Source of the DNA: DASWNP01 sp036399175
GTDB taxonomy: Bacteria; Acidobacteriota; Blastocatellia; Pyrinomonadales; Pyrinomonadaceae
NCBI GenBank assembly: GCA_036399175.1
Contig: DASWNP010000061.1
Span: forward strand, 62,001 to 126,000
Direction of reading: 5' to 3'
DNA length: 64,000 bases
This document shows, in pieces, positions 8,097 to 18,889 of the stretch. The notes below the pieces were generated by a model, which searched no databases, was not told the origin of the DNA, and saw only the letters and a list, made by a program, of their open reading frames with translations. The translations under genes and the position numbers were made by a program. Position 1 is the stretch's first letter. The number at the start of each line of letters is the position of its first letter.

Positions 8097-10343
8097 TTAT
8101 CGGTTGGGCTGGTTACTACTATTCGTACCGCTGCTGCTGCCGGTGCGCGCCTTCTCTTTGAGCTGCCGGGAGATTTCGAGATGCCGCTCGCCTTCGGGTT
8201 TGCGTCCGGCGGCGAGGTAGGCTCGACCGAGCTGGTAATGAACGTGTGCCTGTTCGGGCGCGAGCCTGGCGGCCAGCTCAAGGCTCTCGATTGCTCCGCG
8301 TGTGTCGCCCTGTTGCAGAAGGGTCTTGCCAAGCTCGAAGCGGGCGTCGGCCAAATCCGGCATGGCCTCAACCACCTCGCGCATCAGCTTGAGGCCGCGC
8401 GTTGTCTCCTGTCGGGCGAGCAACACGTAGGCGAGATGATAGCGCGTCTGCACGTCGGAGGGGTTCAGGGCAAGCTCGGCCTCGAACTCGCGCGTGGCTT
8501 CGTCGTGCTTGCCGGTCTTGAGATGGATGAGACCGGCGTAGAAGTGCGCGAGCGGCGCGCGGGCGTCGAGCGAGAGGGCGGTCTGTAGCTCGGCGAGGGC
8601 GCGCGTGGCGTCGCCCTGCTCGTAGTAAGCCTGACCGAGCAGGATATGAATCTGCGGGGTATTACCGCCCATCGCTATCATCTGTTTGACGACGCGCGCG
8701 GCGGCATCGGTCTTTCCCTGCTTGCTCAGCGAGAGCGCGAGCGGGTAGTAGAGCGCGGCCTCGGAGGGCTTGGCGGCGACGACTTCGGTCAGAAGCGGCG
8801 AGGCTTTGGCGTAGTCGTCGGTCATAAAATAGCTGAGACCGAGCAACTGCCGCGCGGAGAGATTCGAGCGGTTGGCCTTCAACTCGCGTTCGAGCGGCGC
8901 GATTGCGTCTTTGTAGGCTTCCGACTTGAAATGTGCGAGGCCGAGATTGTAGTCGATGCCCTGATGGCTCGGATTCCAACGGGCGGCGTGGCCGAACTGC
9001 TCAGCCGCCGCGCGAAAGTCGCGCCGCTCGGCGCGCAGCATCCCTATGTTGTTGTGAGCCGTCGCAATCAGCTTGACGAAGAAGGCCGACTCGTTCTTTA
9101 AAGCCTCCGACGCTTTCGCGGACGGACGCTTCGATTCGGCGACGATGCCTCCGGCCTGCGAGACCAACTCAGGAAATTTATTCTGTCCCTTCAAATCGGC
9201 GGCGTTGACGAAAGCATCGACCTTCGCCTCGTCTCGCTTGAATGCTTTGGTTTTGAGGTCGGCGGCGATTTTCAGTTCACGCTCGCCTTCATCCTTGCGC
9301 CCAATCTTGACGAGCGACTGGCCGAGACGATAGTGCGCGTTCGTCACCTGGTAATCGTTGTGTCGGAGCGAAGGATTGAGAGCGATTGCTTTGCGGAAGG
9401 CTTCGATGGCCTCGGCGTGGCGCTCCAAGCCCTGATAAGCCTGGCCTAGATAAAAGTAGGGGTCGGGGTTGTCGGGCTGGAGGGCGGCGGCTTTTTGGAG
9501 GAAGCCGAGGGAGGCTGCCCACTTTCTCTCGATGGTATGGACTATGCCGAGATAGTAGTTGGCGAAGAACTCTTCGGGGTTGGCCGCCAGCTCGATGCGA
9601 AACTCTTCCGCCGCGTCGGGAAGTCTGGCTGCGCCGTCTTTCAAAAGATAGGTCAGGCCGAGGTAGTAATGAACGCGCGGAAACTTCGGGTCTAGCCGGG
9701 CAGCCTTTTTAAACTCCTCTATCGCCTCGGCGAGAAAGCCCGTCTCGCGGTAGGCGCGACCGATGAGGACGCGAAGCTGCGGGCGGTCGCCGAGTTGCTC
9801 GATCATGCGGTCGTAAATCTGTTTGGCCGATTGGAACTCGCGCCGCTTGAGATGCGCGAGGCCGAGCGTATAGGCGGCGTCGTAGTCTTTCGGCGCGAGC
9901 TTCAAGGCCGACTCAAGCTCGGCGACCGCCTTCTCAAACTCGCCGAGCATGAAAAAGGTTTTTCCGAGCATGTGCCGGGCCGCGACGCTCTGCGGGTCGC
10001 GCGCAAGAGCACGCTTGAGCGGCTCGATGCCCTTCTGGTACTGCTCGGCGTGGAAACAGGCGATGGAAAGCTCGACCAGCAGCTCTACCGAGTCGGGGCG
10101 ATAGAGGGCGGCGGCTTCGAGCGCCGCGACCGACGCGGAGTAGTCGGCCTGCGCCGTGTAGCTTCGACCGAGCTTGTGATAGGCGTCGGCCAGAATCTCT
10201 CTGTATGCGGCCTCAGCGCCCGCTAGGTCGCCCGCCGTCCGGCGCGCTTCCGCCGTCTCGTAATGTTTGCGGAATGAATCGCCGGGCGACTGAAAGGCGA
10301 CGAGCAAGACGAGAAGCGGGACGAGGGACGAACGGAGATACAT
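8097..10343 (-). CDS. Large exported TPR-repeat protein
   Basis: 748 residues with a signal-like N-terminus (MYLRSSLVPLLVLLVAFQSPG). The whole mature chain is TPR units, for example AVAELESALKLAPKDYDAAY, DPYFYLGQAYQGLERHAEAI and AHFYAGLIHLKTGKHDEAT. The tail is Ser/Asn-rich (SSSGTNSSNQP). It is the first gene of the group reading down to 4910 and is separated from the TonB receptor by a terminator-like hairpin. A scaffold role with the CRTAC1 proteins is inferred from order only. Confidence 0.88.
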   Translation of the reverse strand: MYLRSSLVPLLVLLVAFQSPGDSFRKHYETAEARRTAGDLAGAEAAYREILADAYHKLGRSYTAQADYSASVAALEAAALYRPDSVELLVELSIACFHAEQYQKGIEPLKRALARDPQSVAARHMLGKTFFMLGEFEKAVAELESALKLAPKDYDAAYTLGLAHLKRREFQSAKQIYDRMIEQLGDRPQLRVLIGRAYRETGFLAEAIEEFKKAARLDPKFPRVHYYLGLTYLLKDGAARLPDAAEEFRIELAANPEEFFANYYLGIVHTIERKWAASLGFLQKAAALQPDNPDPYFYLGQAYQGLERHAEAIEAFRKAIALNPSLRHNDYQVTNAHYRLGQSLVKIGRKDEGERELKIAADLKTKAFKRDEAKVDAFVNAADLKGQNKFPELVSQAGGIVAESKRPSAKASEALKNESAFFVKLIATAHNNIGMLRAERRDFRAAAEQFGHAARWNPSHQGIDYNLGLAHFKSEAYKDAIAPLERELKANRSNLSARQLLGLSYFMTDDYAKASPLLTEVVAAKPSEAALYYPLALSLSKQGKTDAAARVVKQMIAMGGNTPQIHILLGQAYYEQGDATRALAELQTALSLDARAPLAHFYAGLIHLKTGKHDEATREFEAELALNPSDVQTRYHLAYVLLARQETTRGLKLMREVVEAMPDLADARFELGKTLLQQGDTRGAIESLELAARLAPEQAHVHYQLGRAYLAAGRKPEGERHLEISRQLKEKARTGSSSGTNSSNQPNR

Positions 10344-10391
10344 TGTTGCTTTGGGCTGACTTGCTGGCTAGTGGATTCGACCAAAAGAACA

Positions 10392-10430
10392 GAGACGGAG
10401 GGCTGAGTCGAACTTTCAGTCCTCCGTCTC
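10392..10430 (-). terminator. Rho-independent-like terminator after the TonB receptor gene
   Basis: GAGACGGAGG (10392-10401) pairs with CCTCCGTCTC (10421-10430), and the stem extends inward through GCTGA/TCAG. On the minus strand the hairpin is followed by TGTTCTTTTGG. It lies 24 bp past the receptor stop codon. Confidence 0.6.
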
Positions 10431-10453
10431 GGTTCAGCTTGCGCGGCAGTATA

Positions 10454-13400
10454 TCAGAAGTTGAACTTCAGCCCGAACTGTATCTCTCGCGGCGGTCGCG
10501 CGGTGGTGAGCGTGCCGAAAGCTCCGTTGCGCGGGCGACCGTAGTTGGTCGAAGTTCGATTCGGCTCAAGATCGAGCGCGGTGTTGAAGCCGACGAAGTT
10601 CACATGGTTGAAGGCGTTGAAGAACTCGGCGCGGAACTGTATGCCGTAGCGCTCGCGCAGACGCCAGTTCTTGTTGAGAGAGAAGTCGAAGTTGGTGATG
10701 GGCTTACCGCGTATGACGCCGCGACCGAGGCTGCCGAACTGTCCGGGGGCGGCGATGGAGAAGGCCGCCGGGTTGAGATGCACGGTCGCGTCGCCCGTGT
10801 TCAGGTAGATGGGAACGCCGGTAACGAGATTCGGGCGCGGGTTAACGGCGGAGGCCAGCCCCGCGGTGTTTGCGCCGCCGGTCACGTCAATCGGCGTCGC
10901 GCCGAAGTAGGAGAAGATGCCGTTGAGCTGCCAGTCGCCCAAGATGTGTCGAGCCATGCCGAGATTTTTGAACTCCGGCAGGACATAGACGAGGTTGGCC
11001 GTCATCGTGTGTCGGCGGTCGAGGTCGGCGTCGCCTTTGTCGAGGTCGTAGTTGAAGGGGTCGCTCGTGGCGTTGGTGAACGACGTGAGCGGCACGTTCG
11101 AGATGGCGTGTCCCCAGGTGTATGCGACCTGGAAGGCCAGCCCCTCGGAGAAGCGGCGGTTAATCCAGACCTGCATCGCGTGATAGTTGGAATCGCCGGT
11201 GGACTCGCTCATCGTGATGGGGCCGACGCCGCGCAAGCGCCGGTTGGCCTGAACGAGCGCATCGGTGTTCTGTCCGTTGGCGATGGCGTTGGCGATGGAG
11301 AGACGTGCGCTCGGCACAACGTCGTTCCAGTTGATGTTGCGACGCCAGATGTGCAGGCCGTGATTGCCGATGTAGGAGACTTCGGCCACCGTGTTCGGCA
11401 TAATCTCGCGCGAGACCGAAAGGTTCCACTGGTAGCTCTCAGGCGGCTTGAAGTCTTCGCTGACGGCGGCGAAGCCCGTGTTCGGCCCGACGCCCGCGAC
11501 CGCATTTCTCAGGCCGGGATTGATGGTGTCGAGGCTGCGGCAGGTCGGGCAATCGGCCAGCGTCGTCGCCTGTGCCGAGCCGCCCCAACCCGTATCCACC
11601 GTCGTCGTCCAGGGCGGATTGCCCGCGAGACGCAGCACGTCTTCGATGACGTTTGAGCGGCTCATGTAGCGACCGAAGCCCATGCGAAGCGCCGTCTTGC
11701 CGTCGCCGAAGATGTCCCAGGCCAGACCGACGCGCGGCTGGAAGCCCATGTTGTAGGTCTTCACGAGCGAGCGCGGCAAATCGAGCTGGTCGGCCTGCTC
11801 TGCCGTGACGAGACCGCTCAAGGGGTCTGTGCCGTTGAAGAGACGCGGGATGTAGTTAGAGATGCGGTCGTCCTTCGAGTAGGCTTGCGGGAATCTGGAA
11901 TAGCGCATGCCGAGCGTCAAGGTGAGACGCGGGCGCACCTTCCATGTATCGTTGAGATAAAACTCGAAGTCGTGCCAGCGACCCTGCACGTTCTCGACGT
12001 GGTCAACCTCGGAATAGTTCGAGAGCGGCGTGTCTCTCAAGAGCAGGTCGGCGATGCAGTTGCCCGTATGCGCGCCGCAGCCCTGAATCATCGAGACCTG
12101 ATTCTGTCCCCTCGCCTCTTCGTTCTTGATGTTGTGGCTGAAGAGGACGCCGAGCTTCATGTCGTGCGAGCCCATGACTTTCGTAAAGTCGTCTTTCCAG
12201 ATGAAGAGGTCTTCGTGGTTCGTCCAGGGAGCTTGATGCCAGAGGTCGTTATAGCCGCCCGGCCCCCAGAAGAGGCTCGGATAAGAGCGCTGCTCGTGCG
12301 GGAAGACGGTCGGGAACTTGGAGGCTATCTCCTGATTGAGCGCCTCGGTTTCGGGACTAGTGACGATGAAAATGTCGTTTCCGGCGCGCGAGAACTGAAA
12401 CTCGTTAACCGATGTCGAGTTGAGCGTGTTCGTCAGCTTGACGGCGAAGCTCTTGCTCGGCTGGCTCCAATCGGAAGAGACGGTCGGGAAGGGCGAGTCG
12501 CCCCAGAAGTTGCCCGACGCGTTATCGTGCACCCACTTCTCGTTAATCCAGCGCACCATCAGATTCATGTTCTGGGTGATGGTGATGTCGCCGCGAATCA
12601 TGTCTTGACGGGTGTTGATGGGTTGGAGCGGCGACGAAGCCCAGTTCTGCCCGGAGGTCGGGTTGGGCGTGTTCGGGTCTGGATAAACTTTGACGAGCGC
12701 GAGCCCGGCCGGGCTCAGACGATTGGCTGGAATCCGGTTGCCGGGAAACGGCTGGCAGCTACCGGCGATGATTTCGCCGGCGGCGTTGCGCTTGCAGGTC
12801 GCCGGGTCAACCGGCACGGGGCCGGTCAAAGCGCCGCTGAAATCGCCGACCTTCTCGGCAGCCGTCGGCACGCGCCCCGTCAAGGTGTATCCGCGCCGTT
12901 CTCTTCTCCACTCCTCCGACCAGAAGAAGAAGATTCGGTTCTTGACGATAGGGCCGCTGAAGTTGCCGCCGAAGTTCTTGTACTTCAACTGGCCTCTCTC
13001 CTGACCGGCGCGGTTGAGGAAGAAGTTGTTGGCGTTTAAGGAATCGTCGCGGACGAAGCCGAAGAGGCTGCCGTGAAACTCGTTGCCGCCGCCTTTGGTG
13101 ACGAGGTTGATGACTGCGCCTTGAGCCTGCCCGAACTCGGCGCTGAAGCTGTTGCGCTCGACGCGGAACTCCTGAATCGAATCAATCGAAGGGAAGACCA
13201 AAAGCGTTCGGTTCGAGCCCACGTCCATGTTGTTGACGCCGTCGACCGTCCACATGTTCTGATTAGAGGCGTTGCCGTTGACCGACATGTCGACGCCCGA
13301 ATCAAGCCCCGTTCCGCCGCTGGCGAACGAGCCGCCCGCGCCCGACTGCGTAACGGGAGAAACGCCCGGAACCATCAGGGCAAGCTGCGCGTAGTTGCGC

Positions 13401-13861
13401 CCGTTCAAGGGCAGCTCCGTCACCTGCTTTTCGGAGATGAGGCTGCTCACGTTCTGGCCGCGCGTCTCGACGAGTTGCGCCGCGCCCGTCACCGTCACCG
13501 TCTCCGTCACCTGCCCGACTTCGAGCGTCAGCTCAACCACCACTCGCTCGCTGACGTGCACGTCGATGCCGGTGGCAATCGTCTTCTTGAAGCCCTGCGG
13601 CGCGGTGCTCACGCTGTAGCGCCCGACCGGCAGGCTCGGCACGGAGAAAGCGCCGTCCTCGTCGGTCGTGACCGTGCGCGTCTGCCCCGTCGACTCCTCA
13701 AGGATTGTGACCTCGGCTCTGGGGACGGCGCTGCCCTGCGCGTCGCGCACGTTGCCGCTGATGCTGCCGACGGTGCTCGTCTGCGCGTGGGCGGCGAGAC
13801 CGAGCATTGCGAGCGCAAGCGCCATTGCCAGCACGACTCGAAGACCGAACTTCTTTAACAT
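10454..13861 (-). CDS. Oar-like TonB-dependent receptor with carboxypeptidase-regulatory N-terminal domain
   Basis: 1135 residues with signal peptide (hydrophobic AMALALAMLGLAAHAQ). Residues ~30-110 are a carboxypeptidase-regulatory-like Ig fold (GSISGNVRDAQGSAVPRAEV). The plug follows with VTELPLNGRNYAQLALMVPG, and then a long outer-membrane barrel ending in aromatic LKFNF. This is the expanded acidobacterial Oar/OmpA-related type, thought to import oligosaccharides or other large substrates. Neighbouring GH3 and GH20 enzymes fit carbohydrate uptake, but the substrate is not shown. It is transcribed alone, with a terminator-like hairpin downstream. Confidence 0.92.
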   Translation of the reverse strand: MLKKFGLRVVLAMALALAMLGLAAHAQTSTVGSISGNVRDAQGSAVPRAEVTILEESTGQTRTVTTDEDGAFSVPSLPVGRYSVSTAPQGFKKTIATGIDVHVSERVVVELTLEVGQVTETVTVTGAAQLVETRGQNVSSLISEKQVTELPLNGRNYAQLALMVPGVSPVTQSGAGGSFASGGTGLDSGVDMSVNGNASNQNMWTVDGVNNMDVGSNRTLLVFPSIDSIQEFRVERNSFSAEFGQAQGAVINLVTKGGGNEFHGSLFGFVRDDSLNANNFFLNRAGQERGQLKYKNFGGNFSGPIVKNRIFFFWSEEWRRERRGYTLTGRVPTAAEKVGDFSGALTGPVPVDPATCKRNAAGEIIAGSCQPFPGNRIPANRLSPAGLALVKVYPDPNTPNPTSGQNWASSPLQPINTRQDMIRGDITITQNMNLMVRWINEKWVHDNASGNFWGDSPFPTVSSDWSQPSKSFAVKLTNTLNSTSVNEFQFSRAGNDIFIVTSPETEALNQEIASKFPTVFPHEQRSYPSLFWGPGGYNDLWHQAPWTNHEDLFIWKDDFTKVMGSHDMKLGVLFSHNIKNEEARGQNQVSMIQGCGAHTGNCIADLLLRDTPLSNYSEVDHVENVQGRWHDFEFYLNDTWKVRPRLTLTLGMRYSRFPQAYSKDDRISNYIPRLFNGTDPLSGLVTAEQADQLDLPRSLVKTYNMGFQPRVGLAWDIFGDGKTALRMGFGRYMSRSNVIEDVLRLAGNPPWTTTVDTGWGGSAQATTLADCPTCRSLDTINPGLRNAVAGVGPNTGFAAVSEDFKPPESYQWNLSVSREIMPNTVAEVSYIGNHGLHIWRRNINWNDVVPSARLSIANAIANGQNTDALVQANRRLRGVGPITMSESTGDSNYHAMQVWINRRFSEGLAFQVAYTWGHAISNVPLTSFTNATSDPFNYDLDKGDADLDRRHTMTANLVYVLPEFKNLGMARHILGDWQLNGIFSYFGATPIDVTGGANTAGLASAVNPRPNLVTGVPIYLNTGDATVHLNPAAFSIAAPGQFGSLGRGVIRGKPITNFDFSLNKNWRLRERYGIQFRAEFFNAFNHVNFVGFNTALDLEPNRTSTNYGRPRNGAFGTLTTARPPREIQFGLKFNF

Positions 13862-14230
13862 GATTCAGGTTCTCCTAAAACATTCCGTTTGCCCGGCGCA
13901 GGCGCTCGACCAGAGCCCCCGACGCTCAACTTCAGGAAACGTTCAGACCTTTGGCAAGAATCTCTCTCAAGAATTGGAAGCGCGTCCCCGCCAGTTTTTG
14001 GGATGGCCGCGACGCACGTCACAGCAAATGCTTGTAAAGATGGCCGAACAGGTAAGGCTTGATAAACAGGCCGGTCAAGGCGGCGCGGCAGCCAACTCCC
14101 TGACGCGTACCAAAAACAGACTATGGCCTGAGTGGAATATAATGGACTTTTTTTCAGCCCAGTAAAGTTACTGTCTGTATGATACGGTTGGTACGCCGAA
14201 TTCAGGCTATATATAAAGAGAAAAGTTTGA

Positions 14231-14263
14231 CGTTACATGCCGACTGTAACGCGTTACATGCCG
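14231..14263. promoter_or_regulatory. Candidate operator: palindrome plus direct repeat
   Basis: CGTTACATGCCG occurs at 14231-14242 and again at 14252-14263. The perfect palindrome GTAACGCGTTAC spans 14246-14257 and overlaps the second copy. Two full turns between repeats suits a dimeric DNA-binding protein. Its position between divergent genes suggests control of the receptor, the regulator or both. Confidence 0.5.
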
Positions 14264-14331
14264 CAAAAGGCGGCTTTTCCGCAAATCGCCGGCGGGGTGA
14301 GTCCGCCTCGACGCGCTGCGCGGTCTCGCGT

Positions 14332-14360
14332 TTGTTGAAAAGCGGCGGGCGGGCTATAAT
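14332..14360 (+). promoter_or_regulatory. Sigma70-like promoter for the 14510 regulator
   Basis: TTGTTG (14332-14337), a 17-bp spacer and a perfect TATAAT (14355-14360). It is 150 bp upstream of the ATG at 14510. Confidence 0.5.
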
Positions 14361-14509
14361 CCTTGACCGCCGTTACGTTTGACCGTCCAGCCTTCGGGTT
14401 ACTGAACTGAACAATTACTTTCAACCTCGCACACGCTTCCGAGGGCGACGCTTGTTGACCGCCGCCGTTGGATTCGCGTCCGTGCTTTTCCGGTTCGCGG
14501 CTAACGAGT

Positions 14510-15919
14510 ATGGAGTTGGGCAAAGAGCAAAAACTTGAGCAGTTGGAGCGAGTCCTTCAAAGTCGGACGCTGCACAACTCGGAGAGCCTCAAGGCGTTTC
14601 TGCGCTTCGTGGTCGAGAAGACGATTGTTAACCAGGAAGCGCAGCTCAAGGAATACACCATCGCCACCGAGGTCTTCGGCAGGAACAGCGATTACGACCC
14701 GCGCATCGACTCGGTAGTGCGCGTGCAGGCCGGACGGCTCAGAACCAAGCTGCAAGAGTATTACACGACCGAGGGCAAGAGCGACCCCCTCATCATCGAC
14801 CTGCCCAAAGGCCACTACTATCCCGTCTTCACCCCGGCCACGCCCGAACCCGTCCACGACGCGCCGTCCATTTTCACCCCGCCGCCCGACGAAGAGGCGA
14901 CGAACGGCCACGCCTCGGCGCAACACGCACAGCCCGCGTTGCCCAACGGCCAGCCGCGCGCCGATGCCGATGTCGAGCCCGAAAAACGCGCGAGCAAGAC
15001 GCCTCCGATGCTCCTGCTAATTCTGACCGGCGTCATCCTCATCCTGAGCTTCGTCGTCGTCGCCCTCTATTTCTCGAACAGGGAGATGCGGCGGCAGGCG
15101 GGCGTCTCAAGCTCTCTCGACGCCGAAGAGCTTAAGACCGTCTGGGGCGCGTTTCTGAACGACCCCGACCCGACGCTGCTCGTCCTGAGCAACCCGACCG
15201 TCTATCGCTTCCTCAACGAGTCTGACCCGCAGGCTCAGGCGCGTCGCGCCATCAGGCTCAAGGCGGAGGAGGCGCGCGCCATGTCCGAAGCGCCGGAGTT
15301 CAAAGGACAATGGACTGGCGGCCAGGAGCCTCAGCTCATCCCCTCGCTCGGCATGTACACAGGCATGGGCGAGGCCATCGGCCTGCATCGCCTGACAGAC
15401 CTCTTCCGCTCGGCCAACAAAGACATTCTCTTGAAGCAGAGCCGACAGGTCAGCGCCTCCGACCTCAAATACCGTAACGTCATCCTGCTCGGCAGCATCT
15501 ACGTCAACGAGTGGTCGCGCAAGCTTCCCACCGACGAGAGCTTCGTCTACACCTTCAACGCGACCATCGAGAACCGACGCCCTCAGCCCAACGAGGAGCG
15601 CGAATACAGGCCGCAGTTCGACGAGCAGACCGGAGAGCTTCGGGTTGACTACGCGCTCATCACCGTCAAGCCGAACGTCTCCGGCGAAAACGCCGTGATG
15701 ACGCTGGCCGGAATCTACAGCGAAGGCACGGAGGCCGCCGCCGAATTCGTCACCACCAAAAACCACCTCACCACGCTCGCCCAGCGCCTCCGACAGCTCG
15801 GCGGCGCGGGCGCTCCGCCCAGGTACTACCAGGCGCTTCTCAAAGTCGGCGTCGAGAACGGCACGCCGACCACCATCACCCTGCTCGCCCTCCATCCCCT
15901 GCGCGAATCAGGAAACTGA
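14510..15919 (+). CDS. Membrane-anchored regulator-like protein with N-terminal winged-helix-like domain
   Basis: 469 residues from the ATG at 14510; a TTG at 14468 in frame is less likely. Residues ~10-90 (LKAFLRFVVEKTI, LKEYTIATEVFGR, DPRIDSVVRVQAGRLRTKL) match the domain found at the N-terminus of many acidobacterial regulators and TPR proteins, believed to bind DNA. A Pro/Ala-rich linker leads to one membrane helix (LLLILTGVILILSFVVVAL, about 165-185) and a ~280-residue exterior domain I do not recognise. The layout resembles one-component membrane regulators. It is divergent from the TonB receptor, so control of it by an envelope signal is a reasonable inference. Confidence 0.65.
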   Translation: MELGKEQKLEQLERVLQSRTLHNSESLKAFLRFVVEKTIVNQEAQLKEYTIATEVFGRNSDYDPRIDSVVRVQAGRLRTKLQEYYTTEGKSDPLIIDLPKGHYYPVFTPATPEPVHDAPSIFTPPPDEEATNGHASAQHAQPALPNGQPRADADVEPEKRASKTPPMLLLILTGVILILSFVVVALYFSNREMRRQAGVSSSLDAEELKTVWGAFLNDPDPTLLVLSNPTVYRFLNESDPQAQARRAIRLKAEEARAMSEAPEFKGQWTGGQEPQLIPSLGMYTGMGEAIGLHRLTDLFRSANKDILLKQSRQVSASDLKYRNVILLGSIYVNEWSRKLPTDESFVYTFNATIENRRPQPNEEREYRPQFDEQTGELRVDYALITVKPNVSGENAVMTLAGIYSEGTEAAAEFVTTKNHLTTLAQRLRQLGGAGAPPRYYQALLKVGVENGTPTTITLLALHPLRESGN

Positions 15920-15969
15920 ACAGCGTTAGTCTTCATCGACGTTCCGAGCGCGAGGCACGTCTATTCACT

Positions 15970-17883
<1,914 letters not shown>

Positions 17884-18132
17884 AAGATTTTTGAAGCGAT
17901 TCGTTCGGGCGAAGGCTGGCAGAGCGTGTCCGGGCTGCGGCTCTTTGTATCTTACCGGCGCGATGAAACGTAAGTTACAAACCGTTAACCGGGGGTGTAA
18001 GAGGAGGGGCGAGGGCTTAAGGGCGTCGGGTGTCGGATGAGAGCGGCGCTAATCGAGGCACAGGAAGGAGCAGGGCGGCTCAGGAGACGTGAAGGTGGAG
18101 CACAGAAATCGCGGCCGTCTGAATCAAGCCGC

Positions 18133-18774
18133 TCATTTGGGAGTTTTGGTCAGCCGGTCAGCGCCTTTTCTGATGCCGCCGCTGAGCTGGATGATACTTT
18201 GGAGGTCGCGGTTGGCTCTGGCCGATTCCTGTAGATCGACGACGCCGGGAGTTTTGAAGATGGGGCTCTCGACGAAGGTTTCGATGCGTTTGCAGAGCGT
18301 GACGAGCGCGTCTTTCATCTGCTCGCCGCCGAACTCGATTTGAGTCTTCCGTTCCTTCTCTTCATCTTCGGGCTTGTAGGCCGACAGGTGCGTCCTCAGC
18401 CGTAGGGCGCGCTTGTTTATCTCGCCGCTCTTGTCGGCGATACTCTTGTAGTCGAGCGGCTTGTCGTCGAGCAGGCTGCGGACAAGCTCGTTGCGTAGAA
18501 TCTGTATGCGCTTGAAGTCCTGCCTGGTCTGCTCGACGGCGGCCAGAAGGCTTCGCTTGTCGGTGGCGGATTCCGGTGGCACGGTCTCGGCGCTACGCAG
18601 TACGGCCTCGCGCTGCCGTCGCTCACGCATCTCTCCGAACGCATCGCGGTTGACCGGAGGCGCGGGTGCGCTCTGCTGAGCACGCACAGTCGCCGCCGTC
18701 AACGCCAACACACAGAGAGCCGCGCCGACGCAGCCGGCGACCTTCGTCAATAGATGAGAGCGATAGCCCCTCAC
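18133..18774 (-). CDS. Exported hypothetical protein
   Basis: 213 residues, GTG start preceded by a strong AAGGAGG. A signal peptide (VGAALCVLALTAATVRAQ) is followed by a charged, mostly helical chain without cysteines (RQDFKRIQILRNELVRSLLD, FGGEQMKDALVTLCKRIE has one Cys). I do not recognise the family. It is the last gene of the same-strand run that begins with the C39 exporter, 115 bp after the adaptor gene, so cotranscription is possible. Confidence 0.6.
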   Translation of the reverse strand: MRGYRSHLLTKVAGCVGAALCVLALTAATVRAQQSAPAPPVNRDAFGEMRERRQREAVLRSAETVPPESATDKRSLLAAVEQTRQDFKRIQILRNELVRSLLDDKPLDYKSIADKSGEINKRALRLRTHLSAYKPEDEEKERKTQIEFGGEQMKDALVTLCKRIETFVESPIFKTPGVVDLQESARANRDLQSIIQLSGGIRKGADRLTKTPK

Positions 18775-18889
18775 GGCAAGCCTCCTTTTCGCCCGTCTGT
18801 CTGGGAAGTGAGCCGAGTATAAGCCCTGCGATGTTCACGCACAACAATTAAGTGGCGCGCGTGACGAGCGAGAGGATTAACGCCGGGAG

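Larger units (their letters stand above)
13862..14509. other. Divergent intergenic region between TonB receptor and regulator
   Basis: 648 bp without a convincing gene. The receptor-proximal half shows no clear signal. The distal half holds an AT-rich stretch (TATATATAAAG near 14208-14218), a palindrome with overlapping direct repeats (14231-14263) and a good sigma70-like promoter (14332-14360) for the plus-strand regulator. Confidence 0.6.

Noticed and set aside
10205..11656. 483-residue plus-strand frame opposite the TonB receptor
   Set aside because: Antisense shadow; the receptor has plug and barrel motifs throughout this stretch.
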